Below, one piece after another: positions 55,932-64,000 of a stretch of 64,000 nt of DNA; position 1 is the stretch's first letter, and each line of letters starts with the position of its first letter. The notes under the pieces were generated by a model that was given only the letters and a program-made list of their open reading frames with translations, did no database searches and had not been told where the DNA came from. The stretch comes from Stenotrophomonas sp. SAU14A_NAIMI4_5 (GTDB lineage Bacteria > Pseudomonadota > Gammaproteobacteria > Xanthomonadales > Xanthomonadaceae), in contig NZ_CP026003.1 of assembly GCF_003086795.1 (NCBI RefSeq), positions 4,506,884 to 4,570,883 of the forward strand, read 5' to 3'. The position numbers were made by a program, and so were the translations under genes.

Positions 55932-57038
55932 TCAATTGCCCGCGGTGCCCATGCCATCCACCGCCTGCCGGCCCAGCGCCGGGTCATCGGTGAAGAACGC
56001 ATCGATGCCGGTGGCCAGGTAGGCGCGCATCTCGGCGATCGAGCCTTCCGGGTTGCGCGCGCTGTCGGCGCCCTTGCGCAGGTTGCTGGCCTGGAAGTGG
56101 TTTTCCGGGCGGAAGGTGTACGGGATCACCATCAGGCCGGCCGCATGCGCATCGCGCACCAGCGCGGTCGGCGTGCCCAGTGCACCGTTGGCGTCCAGCG
56201 GGATGATCGAGCGCAGCTCCGGGCCGATGCCATCGGCGTAGCTGGCGATGTCCTTCAGCCCGGCCGGGGTCATCATCTGCGCATAGCTGAGCGTGCCACC
56301 GGCCTTGGCGACATCGGCCGGGCGGGCATCGCCCTTCCACAGCAGCTGCAGCAGGCGGATGTTGCTGCCACGGCCGATCTTGCCGCGCAGGTAGCGCAGG
56401 TTGGCGGTCTCGAACGACTGGATCGTCACCGGCGCGACGGCGGTGTAGGCGTTGCCGCGCAGCGCGGCCAGCACCTTGTCTTCCATCGGCAGGCCGATGG
56501 ACTGGAAGTAGGTCGGGTGCTTGATCTCCGGCACCAGGCCGATGCCACGGTTGGCACGACCGGCCTGCTGCACCAGGAAGGCCAGGATCTCGTCCAGGGT
56601 GGCGATGCGGAACTGGCCATCGAACGCGGTGCTGCGCAGTTCCGGCAGGCGCTCGCGGGTGTAGAGGGTCTTCAGCTCGGCCAGGGTGAAGTCTTCGGTA
56701 AACCAGCCCTCGACCTTCTCGCCGTCGATGACCTTGGTGGTCTTCCGCTTGGCGAATTCCTTGTGCTCGGCGACGTCGGTGGTGCCACCGATCTCGTTCT
56801 CGTGGCGGGCCACCAGCACGCCGTCCTTGGTCATCACCAGGTCGGGTTCGATGTAGTCGGCGCCATCGGTGATGGCCTGCGCGTAGGCCGCCAGCGTGTG
56901 CTCGGGCAGCAGCGCGCTTGCGCCGCGGTGGCCGTAGACGGAGACCTTCGCGGTCGCCGGGGTGGAAGTTTCAGCACTCATGGCCACCGATGGTGCCACG
57001 GCCAGCGACAACAGCAACGCACAACCCCACGACTTCAC
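55932..57038 (-). CDS. glpQ: Periplasmic glycerophosphodiester phosphodiesterase
   Basis: A 368-residue enzyme that hydrolyses glycerophosphodiesters to glycerol-3-phosphate and alcohols. The GDPD core is YGHRGASALLPEHTLAAYAQ and EPDLVMTKDGVLVARHE, with PEIKHPTYF in the middle. A signal peptide (SWGCALLLSLAVAPSVAMSA) sends it to the periplasm. The start is a GTG at 57038 with GGGGAAG 7 bp upstream; the frame extends to 57176 but that part runs through repeat DNA. No glpT is adjacent. Confidence 0.9.
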   Translation of the reverse strand: MKSWGCALLLSLAVAPSVAMSAETSTPATAKVSVYGHRGASALLPEHTLAAYAQAITDGADYIEPDLVMTKDGVLVARHENEIGGTTDVAEHKEFAKRKTTKVIDGEKVEGWFTEDFTLAELKTLYTRERLPELRSTAFDGQFRIATLDEILAFLVQQAGRANRGIGLVPEIKHPTYFQSIGLPMEDKVLAALRGNAYTAVAPVTIQSFETANLRYLRGKIGRGSNIRLLQLLWKGDARPADVAKAGGTLSYAQMMTPAGLKDIASYADGIGPELRSIIPLDANGALGTPTALVRDAHAAGLMVIPYTFRPENHFQASNLRKGADSARNPEGSIAEMRAYLATGIDAFFTDDPALGRQAVDGMGTAGN

Positions 57039-57110
57039 TGCGACTTCCCCAAGCGGTATGTGATGGGGGTCAGTATGCGGCGGGAATATGACAGCCGGGG
57101 GCGTCGGCCC

Positions 57111-57176
57111 GGGGTCGGATCCCCGCAGGGGCTCCGACCCCAACCCCAGGGACCGTATGCCAACCACCGTTGGCAT
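57111..57176. repeat. GGGGTCRGA palindrome plus TGCCAAC palindrome
   Basis: GGGGTCGGATCCCC...GGGGCTCCGACCCC (57111-57141) and ATGCCAAC-CACC-GTTGGCAT (57157-57176). They separate glpQ from mnmE and could end the mnmE transcript. Confidence 0.85.
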
Positions 57177-57199
57177 CTACCAGAGCCAGAGCGCGGGCC

Positions 57200-58549
57200 T
57201 TACTTGCCGATGCAGAAGCTGGAGAAGATCCTGCCCAGCAGGTCATCCGCACTCATCTGCCCGGTGATCTCGCCCAGCGCGTCGTGCGCCAGCCGCAGTT
57301 CCTCGGCGGCCAGTTCCAGATGCTCGTGCACCAGCTCGCCATCGGCGCGCTGCGCATGCTCCTGCGCGCGTTCGATCGCATCCACGTGGCGGGTGCGGGC
57401 GGAGAACTCGCCCTCCACCTGCTCCCCTGCCCCGGCCGAGGCAATCGAACGCAGGCGCGTGTGCAGGTCTTCCAGGCCGGCACCGGTGGTGGCCGAGACG
57501 AACACGCGGTCCGGATCGTCCAGCGCCGGCAACGCGTCCAGCAGGTCCGACTTGTTGTGGATGTAGACCTTGTGCGGCACGGCGGCCACGGCTTCGCCCA
57601 GCGCGGCTTCGCCGGCGGCCGGGTCGCGCGCGTCCAGCACGATCAGCGCCAGGTCGGTGCGTTCGATTTCCACGTGGGCGCGGCGCATGCCTTCGCGTTC
57701 GATGGCATCGCCGCCGTCGCGCAGGCCGGCGGTGTCGACCAGGGTCAGCTCCAGCCCATCCAGGCGGATGGTTTCGCGCAGGGTGTCGCGGGTAGTGCCG
57801 GCGATGTCGGTGACGATGGCGCGCTCGCTGCCGGCCAGGGCGTTCAGCAGTGAGCTCTTGCCGGCATTCGGCGGGCCGATCAGCACTGCATGCAGGCCAT
57901 CGCGAAGGCGTCGGCCGCGCTCGGCATCACGACGCAGCAGGGCAAGATCAGCGCGCGCCTGTTGCAGCCCGCGCCGCACCTGTGCGCCGCCCAGGGTATC
58001 CAGCGGTTCGTCGGCAAAGTCGATGGCCGCTTCCACGTGGATGCGCAGCAGTACCAGCTGTTCGACCACCACCTCGATACGGCGCGAGAACACGCCATCC
58101 AGCGAGCGACGTGCCGCGCGCGCGGCGCGGTTGTCGCCGGCGGCGATCAGGTCGGCGATGGCCTCGGCCTGGGCCAGGTCGAGCTTGCCGTTGAGGAAGG
58201 CCCGTTCGCTGAACTCACCCGGCCGCGCCTGGCGCGCGCCGAGTGCGATGCAGCGCGCGACCAGCTGCTGCAGCAGCACGGGGCTGCCGTGGCCCTGCAG
58301 TTCCACCACTTCCTCGCCGGTGAAGCTGTTCGGTGCCGGGAACCACAGCACGATGCCGTCGTCGATCACTTCACCGTCGGCATCGCGCAGCCGCGCGTAG
58401 TGCGCATGGCGCGGGCGCAGCGTGGGCGCGCCCAGTGCGTTGGCGATCGCCGCGGCACGCGGGCCGGACAGGCGCAGCAGACCGACACCGCCCGCGCCGG
58501 GGGCACTGGCGATGGCGACGATGGTGTCGGTGCGAGTCACATCGTTCAT
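57200..58549 (-). CDS. mnmE: tRNA modification GTPase MnmE
   Basis: A 449-residue enzyme that, with MnmG, modifies U34 of tRNAs (cmnm5U). The N-terminal THF-binding domain ([21 protein letters not shown]), G1 [26 protein letters not shown] and NKSD of the G domain, and the C-terminal FCIGK with the catalytic Cys are all intact. It follows the deacetylase-caspase gene by 3 bp on the same strand, so the two may be co-transcribed. Confidence 0.96.
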   Translation of the reverse strand: MNDVTRTDTIVAIASAPGAGGVGLLRLSGPRAAAIANALGAPTLRPRHAHYARLRDADGEVIDDGIVLWFPAPNSFTGEEVVELQGHGSPVLLQQLVARCIALGARQARPGEFSERAFLNGKLDLAQAEAIADLIAAGDNRAARAARRSLDGVFSRRIEVVVEQLVLLRIHVEAAIDFADEPLDTLGGAQVRRGLQQARADLALLRRDAERGRRLRDGLHAVLIGPPNAGKSSLLNALAGSERAIVTDIAGTTRDTLRETIRLDGLELTLVDTAGLRDGGDAIEREGMRRAHVEIERTDLALIVLDARDPAAGEAALGEAVAAVPHKVYIHNKSDLLDALPALDDPDRVFVSATTGAGLEDLHTRLRSIASAGAGEQVEGEFSARTRHVDAIERAQEHAQRADGELVHEHLELAAEELRLAHDALGEITGQMSADDLLGRIFSSFCIGK

Positions 58550-58552
58550 GGC

Positions 58553-61228
58553 TCAGAGCTTCTCCAGCTGCGCGCGCGCCTGCGCGGCACCACTGCCCTG
58601 CGGCTGCAGGGCGAGGTAGGTGGTGTAGGCCTGCTTCGCCTTGGCCTTGTCGCCGGCGTTGAAGTAGGCATCGCCCAGGTTGAGGTGGGCCACCGCACGC
58701 GACGGGTCGATCTTCAGGGTGTTTTCCAGCCAGCGCGCCGCTTCGGCGTAACGCTGCTGGCGGTAGTAGACGAAGCCGAGGTTGTTGGCCGCCTGGGCAA
58801 AGTCAGGCCGCAGCTTCAATGCTTCGGTGAACTGCGCGACGGCTTCGTCGTACTGCTTCTCGCGGTACAGCTGCAGGCCACGATCGTTGGCCTGCTGCGC
58901 GCGCTGGCGGTCCGAGGCCGGGCCGGCAGTGGGCACCACCAGCTTGGCCTTGCCGCCCTGCAGGTCGGCCACGGTCACCGGCGCCTGCGCGCCCTTGGCA
59001 TCCTGCGCGGCGTCGACCTTGTTGTTCAGTGCGATGGCATCCGGGGTCAGCTGGCGCGTGTCGGCGTTGAGGTATTCCTGGCTGTCCGGCACCTGGAACA
59101 CGAACTCGCCGCCCTGCGAACCGGGCAGGCTGCCGAACGCCGGGGTCTGGTGCGAGACGGCCGACACCGCCGGCGCCACGTAGGCGGCCAGCTCGGTACC
59201 GGTGATCAGGCCATCGCCATTGAGGTCGCCCTTGCCGGCCAGCGCCTGCAGCAGCACCCAGGTGAACACCGAATGGCCGTTCGGGCCGGCGTCGGCCACC
59301 TGCTGGTCGGCACCGCCGGCGGTCAGCATCTGCCGCGCGCTGCGGCGTGCGTTCTCGCGCAGGAACGACGACGACGACGGACCACCGCGGGTCAGCCCCA
59401 GGCCGCTGTAGCAGGCATCCATCACGAACATCACGTGCTTGGCCTGCATGCTTTCGGCGATGTTCTGGATGTCGGTCATCGCGATGGCGTCGGTGGCGAA
59501 TTCCTTCGGGTCCGAATCCACCGGGATGATGTAGCCGAGGTCGCGGCCTGAAGCGAGCTGGCGGGTGGCGCCGTGGCCGGCGAAGAACACGAACACGCGG
59601 TCGTTCTTTCCGGTGCGGTCGTCGGCCAGGCGGTCGTGGAAGGCCGCCAGGATGTTGTTGCGGGTGGCCTGCTCGTTCTTCAGCACGATCACCTGCGAGG
59701 ACGGGAAGCCGAACTGCCCGGTCAGGGTGTCGGCCACCGCCTGCGCATCGTGGCTGGCGTATTCCAGCTTCGGCCACTTGGCGTAGTTGTCGATGCCGAC
59801 CACGATCGCCCACGACTTCTCGTAGCCGGTGGTGACGGTGGCATCGCTGCTGGCGCCCTTGCGCGCGCGGGCGACGGTGAACTCGCGGCCGTTCCAGCCG
59901 GCGAACTGGTAACCGTCGGCGATCAGCCGGTCGAGGATCTGCGGCAGCGCCTTCACCGCACGGTCGTGGATGTCATGGAACAGGATGATGCCGCGCTGTT
60001 CTTTGTTTACCTGGCCGAGCACGCGCTGCACGATCGATTCCGGCACCGGGTCGGCCCAGTCCATCGAGTCGATGTTCCACATGATCGACTTCAGGCCGGC
60101 TTCGTTCAGCAGCTGCAGGCCTTCGGCGTTGCGCGCGCCATACGGGAAGCGGAACAGCGGCGCACGCTTGCTGTCGACATCCTTCAGCAGGGTATCGGTG
60201 TCCAGCACCTGCTGGCGCAGCGCATCGCCGGTGGTGCGCGACAGCTGGGCGTGGGTCAGGCTGTGGTTGCCCACCGCATAGCCCTCTTCCATCAGGTTGC
60301 GGCTGATCTTCGCCATCGGGCCCAGGCTGACCTTGCCGTCGGCCTCGACCTTGCCCAGGTTGCGGCCCACTTCGAAGAACACGCCCGGCACGTCGTAGCG
60401 CTTGAGGATGGCCACCACTTCATCGGTGTAGGCCTTGTGCGGGCCGTCGTCGAAGGTCAGCACCACGGTCTTGGCCGGCAGGTCGCGGCCGAAGATCTCG
60501 CGGTCGCTGTCCTTCATCGACATCGGGTACGGCTCGATCACCCCGTAGTCGCGCAGGATCGCCTCGCGGCTGTAGTCCTTGTGCAGGTGGGCGATGTAGT
60601 CCTCCCACTTCTCGCGCTTCAGGTCGATGGCGCGGGTGCGCTCGAAGCGGCTGAAGATGCGGGTCAGTTCCTGGTTGTAGTTGCGCTCGATCTCGTCCAG
60701 CGCGTCCAGGTCCTCGCCGATGCGCTGGTGCAGCTTCACTGCCGGCAGCGAGGAATCCGCGCCGACACGTTCGTGCAGGTCGCGCAGCACTTCGCGGAAG
60801 GCCAGGCGATCGGCATCGAACAGTTCCGGCGCCGATTCGATGTAGTCCAGCACGGTGCCCAGCGTGGCGAAGCGCTGCGGGCTGCCGCCACGCAGCAGGC
60901 TGTCGAACTGCGCGGCGATGGCGGTGCGCTGTTCCAGGCCATCGTGGAACAGCTGCTGGCCGATGCGGGTGGAGGTACCGCGGTCGGCGGCACTCTGCTG
61001 CTCTTCGTCGGCCAGCAGCACGATGATGCGGCGGTAGCCATCGAGCTGCGTCTGCAACGCGGCGAGCAGCGGTGCGGCGGCCGGATCGGCGGCGGCAGCG
61101 GCCTGTGCGCTGGGCTGGGTGACGGCGGCGGCGGCGGGCGCCTTGCCCTCCTTGTCGCCGCAGCCGGCAACGGCCAGGGTCAACAGCAGCGAGGGCAGGA
61201 ACAGGCGGAACGACAACGCACGCGGCAT
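58553..61228 (-). CDS. Lipoprotein with NodB deacetylase, caspase-like (C14) and TPR domains
   Basis: An 891-residue lipoprotein (lipobox LAVAGC). Residues about 40-245 are helical with no family I recognise. A NodB polysaccharide deacetylase follows, with TFDDGPH (258-264), the metal-binding HSLTH (322-326) and FRFPYGARN. A caspase/metacaspase-like domain starts at KSWAIVVGIDNYA (471), with catalytic His552 in FFAGHGAT and Cys606 in MDACYSG. It contains a perfect EF-hand loop DLNGDGLITGTE (668-679). Three TPR units occupy about 780-885. All key catalytic residues are present. It probably acts in the periplasm. ATG 61228 begins MPRALSF; a GTG eight codons earlier is possible. mnmE starts 3 bp after its end. 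Confidence 0.87.
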   Translation of the reverse strand: MPRALSFRLFLPSLLLTLAVAGCGDKEGKAPAAAAVTQPSAQAAAAADPAAAPLLAALQTQLDGYRRIIVLLADEEQQSAADRGTSTRIGQQLFHDGLEQRTAIAAQFDSLLRGGSPQRFATLGTVLDYIESAPELFDADRLAFREVLRDLHERVGADSSLPAVKLHQRIGEDLDALDEIERNYNQELTRIFSRFERTRAIDLKREKWEDYIAHLHKDYSREAILRDYGVIEPYPMSMKDSDREIFGRDLPAKTVVLTFDDGPHKAYTDEVVAILKRYDVPGVFFEVGRNLGKVEADGKVSLGPMAKISRNLMEEGYAVGNHSLTHAQLSRTTGDALRQQVLDTDTLLKDVDSKRAPLFRFPYGARNAEGLQLLNEAGLKSIMWNIDSMDWADPVPESIVQRVLGQVNKEQRGIILFHDIHDRAVKALPQILDRLIADGYQFAGWNGREFTVARARKGASSDATVTTGYEKSWAIVVGIDNYAKWPKLEYASHDAQAVADTLTGQFGFPSSQVIVLKNEQATRNNILAAFHDRLADDRTGKNDRVFVFFAGHGATRQLASGRDLGYIIPVDSDPKEFATDAIAMTDIQNIAESMQAKHVMFVMDACYSGLGLTRGGPSSSSFLRENARRSARQMLTAGGADQQVADAGPNGHSVFTWVLLQALAGKGDLNGDGLITGTELAAYVAPAVSAVSHQTPAFGSLPGSQGGEFVFQVPDSQEYLNADTRQLTPDAIALNNKVDAAQDAKGAQAPVTVADLQGGKAKLVVPTAGPASDRQRAQQANDRGLQLYREKQYDEAVAQFTEALKLRPDFAQAANNLGFVYYRQQRYAEAARWLENTLKIDPSRAVAHLNLGDAYFNAGDKAKAKQAYTTYLALQPQGSGAAQARAQLEKL

Positions 61229-61282
61229 GGCAGGCTCGATGGATGGGGACACGGTGTGCGGGCGATTCTAACCCCGCATGCG

Positions 61283-61308
61283 AAAAGCCCGCCTTGCGGC
61301 GGGCTTTT
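61283..61308 (-). terminator. Terminator after yidC
   Basis: AAAAGCCCGCC-TT-GCGGCGGGCTTTT, a strong intrinsic hairpin with T tracts on both strands. It lies between the yidC end and the deacetylase-caspase start, so it separates the rpmH-rnpA-yidC transcript from the next gene. Confidence 0.9.
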
Positions 61309-61323
61309 GCGGGGATCAGCGTC

Positions 61324-61382
61324 GGTAGAGTCGACCGTTGGTCGACTGTTCCAACGCCAGTCGACCAACGGTCGACTCTACC
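61324..61382. repeat. 59-bp inverted repeat of GGTAGAGTCGACC units
   Basis: Two copies of GGTAGAGTCGACCGTTGG in opposite orientation, each itself containing GTCGACC...GGTCGAC, flanking TTCCAACGCC. It ends 4 bp before the yidC stop codon. Confidence 0.88.
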
Positions 61383-61386
61383 CGGG

Positions 61387-63105
61387 TTATTTCTTCTTGA
61401 CCGGGGCCGGTGCGGTGGTCGCCGGCAGCGGCTCGCCGCCATGGCGCTTGGTCATCCACCACTGCTGCAGCAGGCCCAGGCCGCCGTTGACCACCCAGTA
61501 CAGGACCAGGCCGGACGGCATGAAGGCCATCATGAAGCCGAAGACCAGCGGCATGAACTGCATCATCTTCTGCTGCATCGGGTCCATGCCCGGTGCCGGG
61601 GTCAGCTTCTGCGTGGCCCACATCACCGCCATGTTGATGACCGGCAGGATGAAGTACGGGTCGCGCGCGGTCAGATCCTGGATCCAGCCCAGCCACGGCG
61701 CCTGGCGCAGTTCGACCGACTCGACCAGCACCCAGTACAGGGCGAAGAAGATCGGCATCTGGATGAGGATCGGCAGGCAGCCGCCCATCGGATTGATCTT
61801 TTCCTTCTTGTACAGCTCCATCATCGCGGTCTGGAACTTCTGGCGGTCATCGCCATAGCGTTCCTTCAGCTGCGCGATGCGCGGCTGGAAGCGACGCATC
61901 TTCGCACCGCTCTTGTACTGCACGGCCGACAGCGGGTAGAGCACCAGCTTCAGCAGGACCACCAGGCCGACGATGGCCCAGCCCCAGTTGCCGACCAGCT
62001 TGTGCACCTGGTTCAGCACCCAGAACAGGCCCTGGCCGATCACCGCCATCATCGAGAAGCGGCTGTAGTCGACCACGCGGTCCAGGCCCGGCACGTCTTC
62101 CTTGGCGATCTGGTTGACCAGCTTCGGGCCGACCCACAGGCGGGCTTCGGTGCTGGTGGACTGGCCCGGGGCCACGGTGAAGGCCGGGCCGCGCGCTTCG
62201 ATCAGGTCACGACCGGCCACCTGCGACAGCACGTAGTGGGCGGTCTGGTCCTTCTGCGGGATCCAGGCGGTGAAGAAGTGGTGCTGCAGCATCGCCAGCC
62301 AGCCGCCGGTGATGTTCTGGTTCAGCGCGCCATCGTCCAGGTAATCCTTGAACGCACGACGCTGGTACTTCTTGTCGTTGTCGTACCAGGTAGCACCGTT
62401 GAAGCTGAACGAGTCCGGGTTGGTCATGTTCCGCGACAGGATGGTCGGGGTACGGTCCAGGGTGCGGTAGACGTAGCCGTTCCACGGGGCGGCGCCGGTG
62501 TTGCTGACCTCGTCCTTGAAGCGCACGGCGTACTCGTTGCGCGAGACGGTCAGGGTGCGCTTGATGGTCACGCCGTTGTCGGCGGTCCACACGAACGGGA
62601 TCTGCAGTTCGTTCTGGCCGTCGGCCAGCACGAAGTCGCGGACGTCACCGACCAGCTTGAAGCCATCGGCGCCCGGCACCGGGGTGTTCTTGTCTTCGCT
62701 GGCCCAGCCGCTGATCGCGCTGTACGGATGCGCGGGGTCTTCGGTCAGCAGGCGCACCGGGGCGCTGCCTTCTTCCTTGGACTGCGGGAACTGCAGCAGC
62801 TCGGCGTCGAGCACGCGGCCGCCGTCCACCACCAGGCGCAGCACGTCGGTGGTGATGGTCACGCGCTGGGCGGCCGGGGTGGCGCTGGCCTGGGCCTGCT
62901 GCGCCGCGGCCTGGCCCGGGGCACCGGGGACCTGCGCGCTGGGGATGCTGCCCGGGGTCGCACCTGGAACGCTCTGTGCGGCGGCCTGGGCCGAGGTGGT
63001 GGTCGGGGCCGGGGTCGGCGCGGCCTTTTCACGGCCCCACTCCATCCACAGGAACACGGCCACCATCAGCCAGGCAAAAATAAGGAATACGCGGGTCTGG
63101 TTCAT
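61387..63105 (-). CDS. yidC: Membrane protein insertase YidC
   Basis: A 572-residue Sec-associated and independent insertase. One N-terminal helix, an Ala/Pro/Thr-rich linker (about 25-85), a large periplasmic P1 domain, then five core helices starting at [20 protein letters not shown]. In that helix the groove residue that is Arg in E. coli is Lys, as in many relatives. [20 protein letters not shown] is the conserved cytoplasmic hairpin. The C-terminus ends PVKKK. It shares one base with the rnpA stop (TGATG); yidD is not between them. Confidence 0.96.
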   Translation of the reverse strand: MNQTRVFLIFAWLMVAVFLWMEWGREKAAPTPAPTTTSAQAAAQSVPGATPGSIPSAQVPGAPGQAAAQQAQASATPAAQRVTITTDVLRLVVDGGRVLDAELLQFPQSKEEGSAPVRLLTEDPAHPYSAISGWASEDKNTPVPGADGFKLVGDVRDFVLADGQNELQIPFVWTADNGVTIKRTLTVSRNEYAVRFKDEVSNTGAAPWNGYVYRTLDRTPTILSRNMTNPDSFSFNGATWYDNDKKYQRRAFKDYLDDGALNQNITGGWLAMLQHHFFTAWIPQKDQTAHYVLSQVAGRDLIEARGPAFTVAPGQSTSTEARLWVGPKLVNQIAKEDVPGLDRVVDYSRFSMMAVIGQGLFWVLNQVHKLVGNWGWAIVGLVVLLKLVLYPLSAVQYKSGAKMRRFQPRIAQLKERYGDDRQKFQTAMMELYKKEKINPMGGCLPILIQMPIFFALYWVLVESVELRQAPWLGWIQDLTARDPYFILPVINMAVMWATQKLTPAPGMDPMQQKMMQFMPLVFGFMMAFMPSGLVLYWVVNGGLGLLQQWWMTKRHGGEPLPATTAPAPVKKK

Positions 63106-63599
63106 CAGCGGACAGGCTCGGCGGGGCCGGGACGCGATGCCGGCTCGATCAAAGAGGGAGGTGCGATGCCATCTGGCGGCGGCATTGTGCCGTCCACGCC
63201 CGGCGCGGGCAATGCACGCAGGCGCCGCAGCAGGCGCAGAAAGGCCTGGCGGATGTCGTCGTTGCTGGCAGAACGCGCAGCACTACGAGCCACGACGACG
63301 AAGTCGCCTGGCTGGATATCGGTTCGTGTCTGACGCAAGATGTCGCGCAGGACGCGCTTGATCCGGTTACGCCCAACGGCGTTCGGATCAACCTTGCGGG
63401 AAACCGCCAGACCCAGCCTGGCCGGCCGGTCAGCCGGCAGCCAGTGCAGGGTCATCAGCGGATCGGACACACGGCGGGCGCCGTTGAAGACCGTTGAATA
63501 TTCGGCACGCGTGCGAACCCGCGCAGAGCGAGGGAATCGCTTGCGCGGGTCTGCAGTATTCACTGTCGAAGGGATTGCGTCTGCCGCGATGTGCGGCAT
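63105..63599 (-). CDS. rnpA: Ribonuclease P protein component
   Basis: A 164-residue RNase P protein that helps the catalytic RNA trim tRNA 5' leaders. The signature [20 protein letters not shown] is intact, preceded by [19 protein letters not shown]. The protein is longer than usual (about 120) because of a Pro-rich C-terminal tail of about 35 residues. ATG 63599 begins 5 bp after rpmH; an internal GTG ([10 protein letters not shown]) would also be acceptable. Confidence 0.93.
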   Translation of the reverse strand: MPHIAADAIPSTVNTADPRKRFPRSARVRTRAEYSTVFNGARRVSDPLMTLHWLPADRPARLGLAVSRKVDPNAVGRNRIKRVLRDILRQTRTDIQPGDFVVVARSAARSASNDDIRQAFLRLLRRLRALPAPGVDGTMPPPDGIAPPSLIEPASRPGPAEPVR

Positions 63600-63604
63600 G
63601 GCAA

Positions 63605-63745
63605 TCAGGCGCTCAGGACTTTGCGGCCCTTGGCGCGGCGACGCGACAGGATCTTGCGGCCGTCAGCGGTCTTCATACGGGCACGGAAGCCGTGGTCGCG
63701 CTTACGCTTGAGGTTGCTGGGCTGGTAGGTGCGCTTGGTGGCCAT
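63605..63745 (-). CDS. rpmH: 50S ribosomal protein L34
   Basis: A 46-residue ribosomal protein, [20 protein letters not shown] at the start and GRKVLSA at the end, with the family core [17 protein letters not shown]. The stop lies 5 bp before the rnpA start, the universal rpmH-rnpA arrangement. GAGGCCCAC precedes the ATG. Confidence 0.97.
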   Translation of the reverse strand: MATKRTYQPSNLKRKRDHGFRARMKTADGRKILSRRRAKGRKVLSA

Positions 63746-63784
63746 GTGGGCCTCTCGTATGAATGGGACGGGAAAGAACCGGAA

Positions 63785-63814
63785 ATTCTAGAGAGGTCTC
63801 CCCCCCTACGTCAA
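63785..63814 (-). promoter_or_regulatory. rpmH promoter
   Basis: Minus strand -35 TTGACG (63809-63814), 18-bp spacer, -10 TAGAAT (63785-63790), about 35 bp before the rpmH ATG. The same hexamers occur in the distal 5S promoter, which suits a ribosomal gene. Confidence 0.7.
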
Positions 63815-64000
63815 CCCCTTGTGACTACGCCAATTCACCGGGCTGTGCAATAGCTGTGGATCTTTTTGTGAATAAGTGGGGGACAAGCATTCCGAAGCCG
63901 GGCGCTCGGTGGTAGTCTGAGCCATCCATTTCCCCCCTTTCAGGCCTGTGTTTGGGCGCGTTGTCGCGCCTGTGCACAGGTCACCGGACGATTATTGCCG
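63815..64000. other. Probable oriC-proximal / dnaA upstream region with DnaA-box-like sites
   Basis: Three clustered nonamers resemble the DnaA box TGTGGATAA: TGTGCAATA (63844-63852), TGTGGATCT (63855-63863) and TGTGAATAA (63867-63875, one mismatch). The rpmH side of dnaA is where such sites are expected. The following bases show a TGTGCACA dyad (about 63972-63979) and no gene. dnaA itself should begin beyond the right edge on the plus strand. Confidence 0.55.

Overview
The window is GC-rich (roughly two thirds G+C) chromosomal DNA from a gammaproteobacterium of the Xanthomonadaceae, most likely the Stenotrophomonas maltophilia complex. This rests on gene content, protein character and many intergenic REP palindromes of the type TGCCGGCC-AGC-GGCCGGCA. 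The right end carries the universal block mnmE - yidC - rnpA - rpmH followed by DNA with DnaA-box-like sites, so the window probably lies immediately before dnaA/oriC. There are no prophage genes, transposases, CRISPR arrays or tRNA genes that I can see. It is core and near-core chromosome decorated with small repeats.

Layout. 1-3.8 kb: 3' part of hemH, an alpha/beta hydrolase and a chemotaxis receptor. 4.1-4.7 kb: a solitary 5S rRNA gene on the minus strand, preceded directly by three tandem rRNA-type promoters with no 16S or 23S gene. 4.8-9 kb: a BenE-type transporter, a GYF/DUF2628 membrane protein, and one frame that joins an MltB-like lytic transglycosylase to a hexose-6-phosphate mutarotase. 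9-14 kb: egtB-egtD (ergothioneine), a membrane diguanylate cyclase, a YchJ-like protein and a TSUP transporter. 14-20.3 kb: folE followed by a Wadjet/Mks-like SMC operon (JetA, JetB, JetC) without a visible jetD. 20.3-21.1 kb: a gene-free repeat mosaic. 21.1-26.3 kb: a MarR regulator and a four-gene FUSC-type tripartite efflux operon.

26.4-36 kb: a small hypothetical gene and the recC-recB-recD operon on the minus strand. 36.2-40.3 kb: a complete Mla phospholipid-transport operon, mlaFEDCB plus mlaA, closed by a strong terminator. 40.4-49.4 kb: glutathione peroxidase, a Cys-rich lipoprotein, rmuC, a GST, a quinone-oxidoreductase-like enzyme divergent from a LysR gene, a LysE exporter, a second LysR divergent from an aldo-keto reductase. 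49.5-57 kb: an APC permease, an M19 dipeptidase, an RlmI-like methyltransferase, a yybP-ykoY (Mn2+) riboswitch upstream of terC, a rhomboid protease and a glycerophosphodiesterase. 57.2-63.7 kb: mnmE, a striking 891-residue lipoprotein that joins a NodB deacetylase, a caspase-like protease with an EF-hand loop and TPRs, then yidC, rnpA and rpmH.

The observations most worth following are the deacetylase-caspase lipoprotein, the JetD-less SMC operon, the orphan 5S gene under its own triple rRNA-type promoters, the repeat family with a conserved backbone and variable hairpin cargo, and repeats that supply the last codons or stop codons of three genes.
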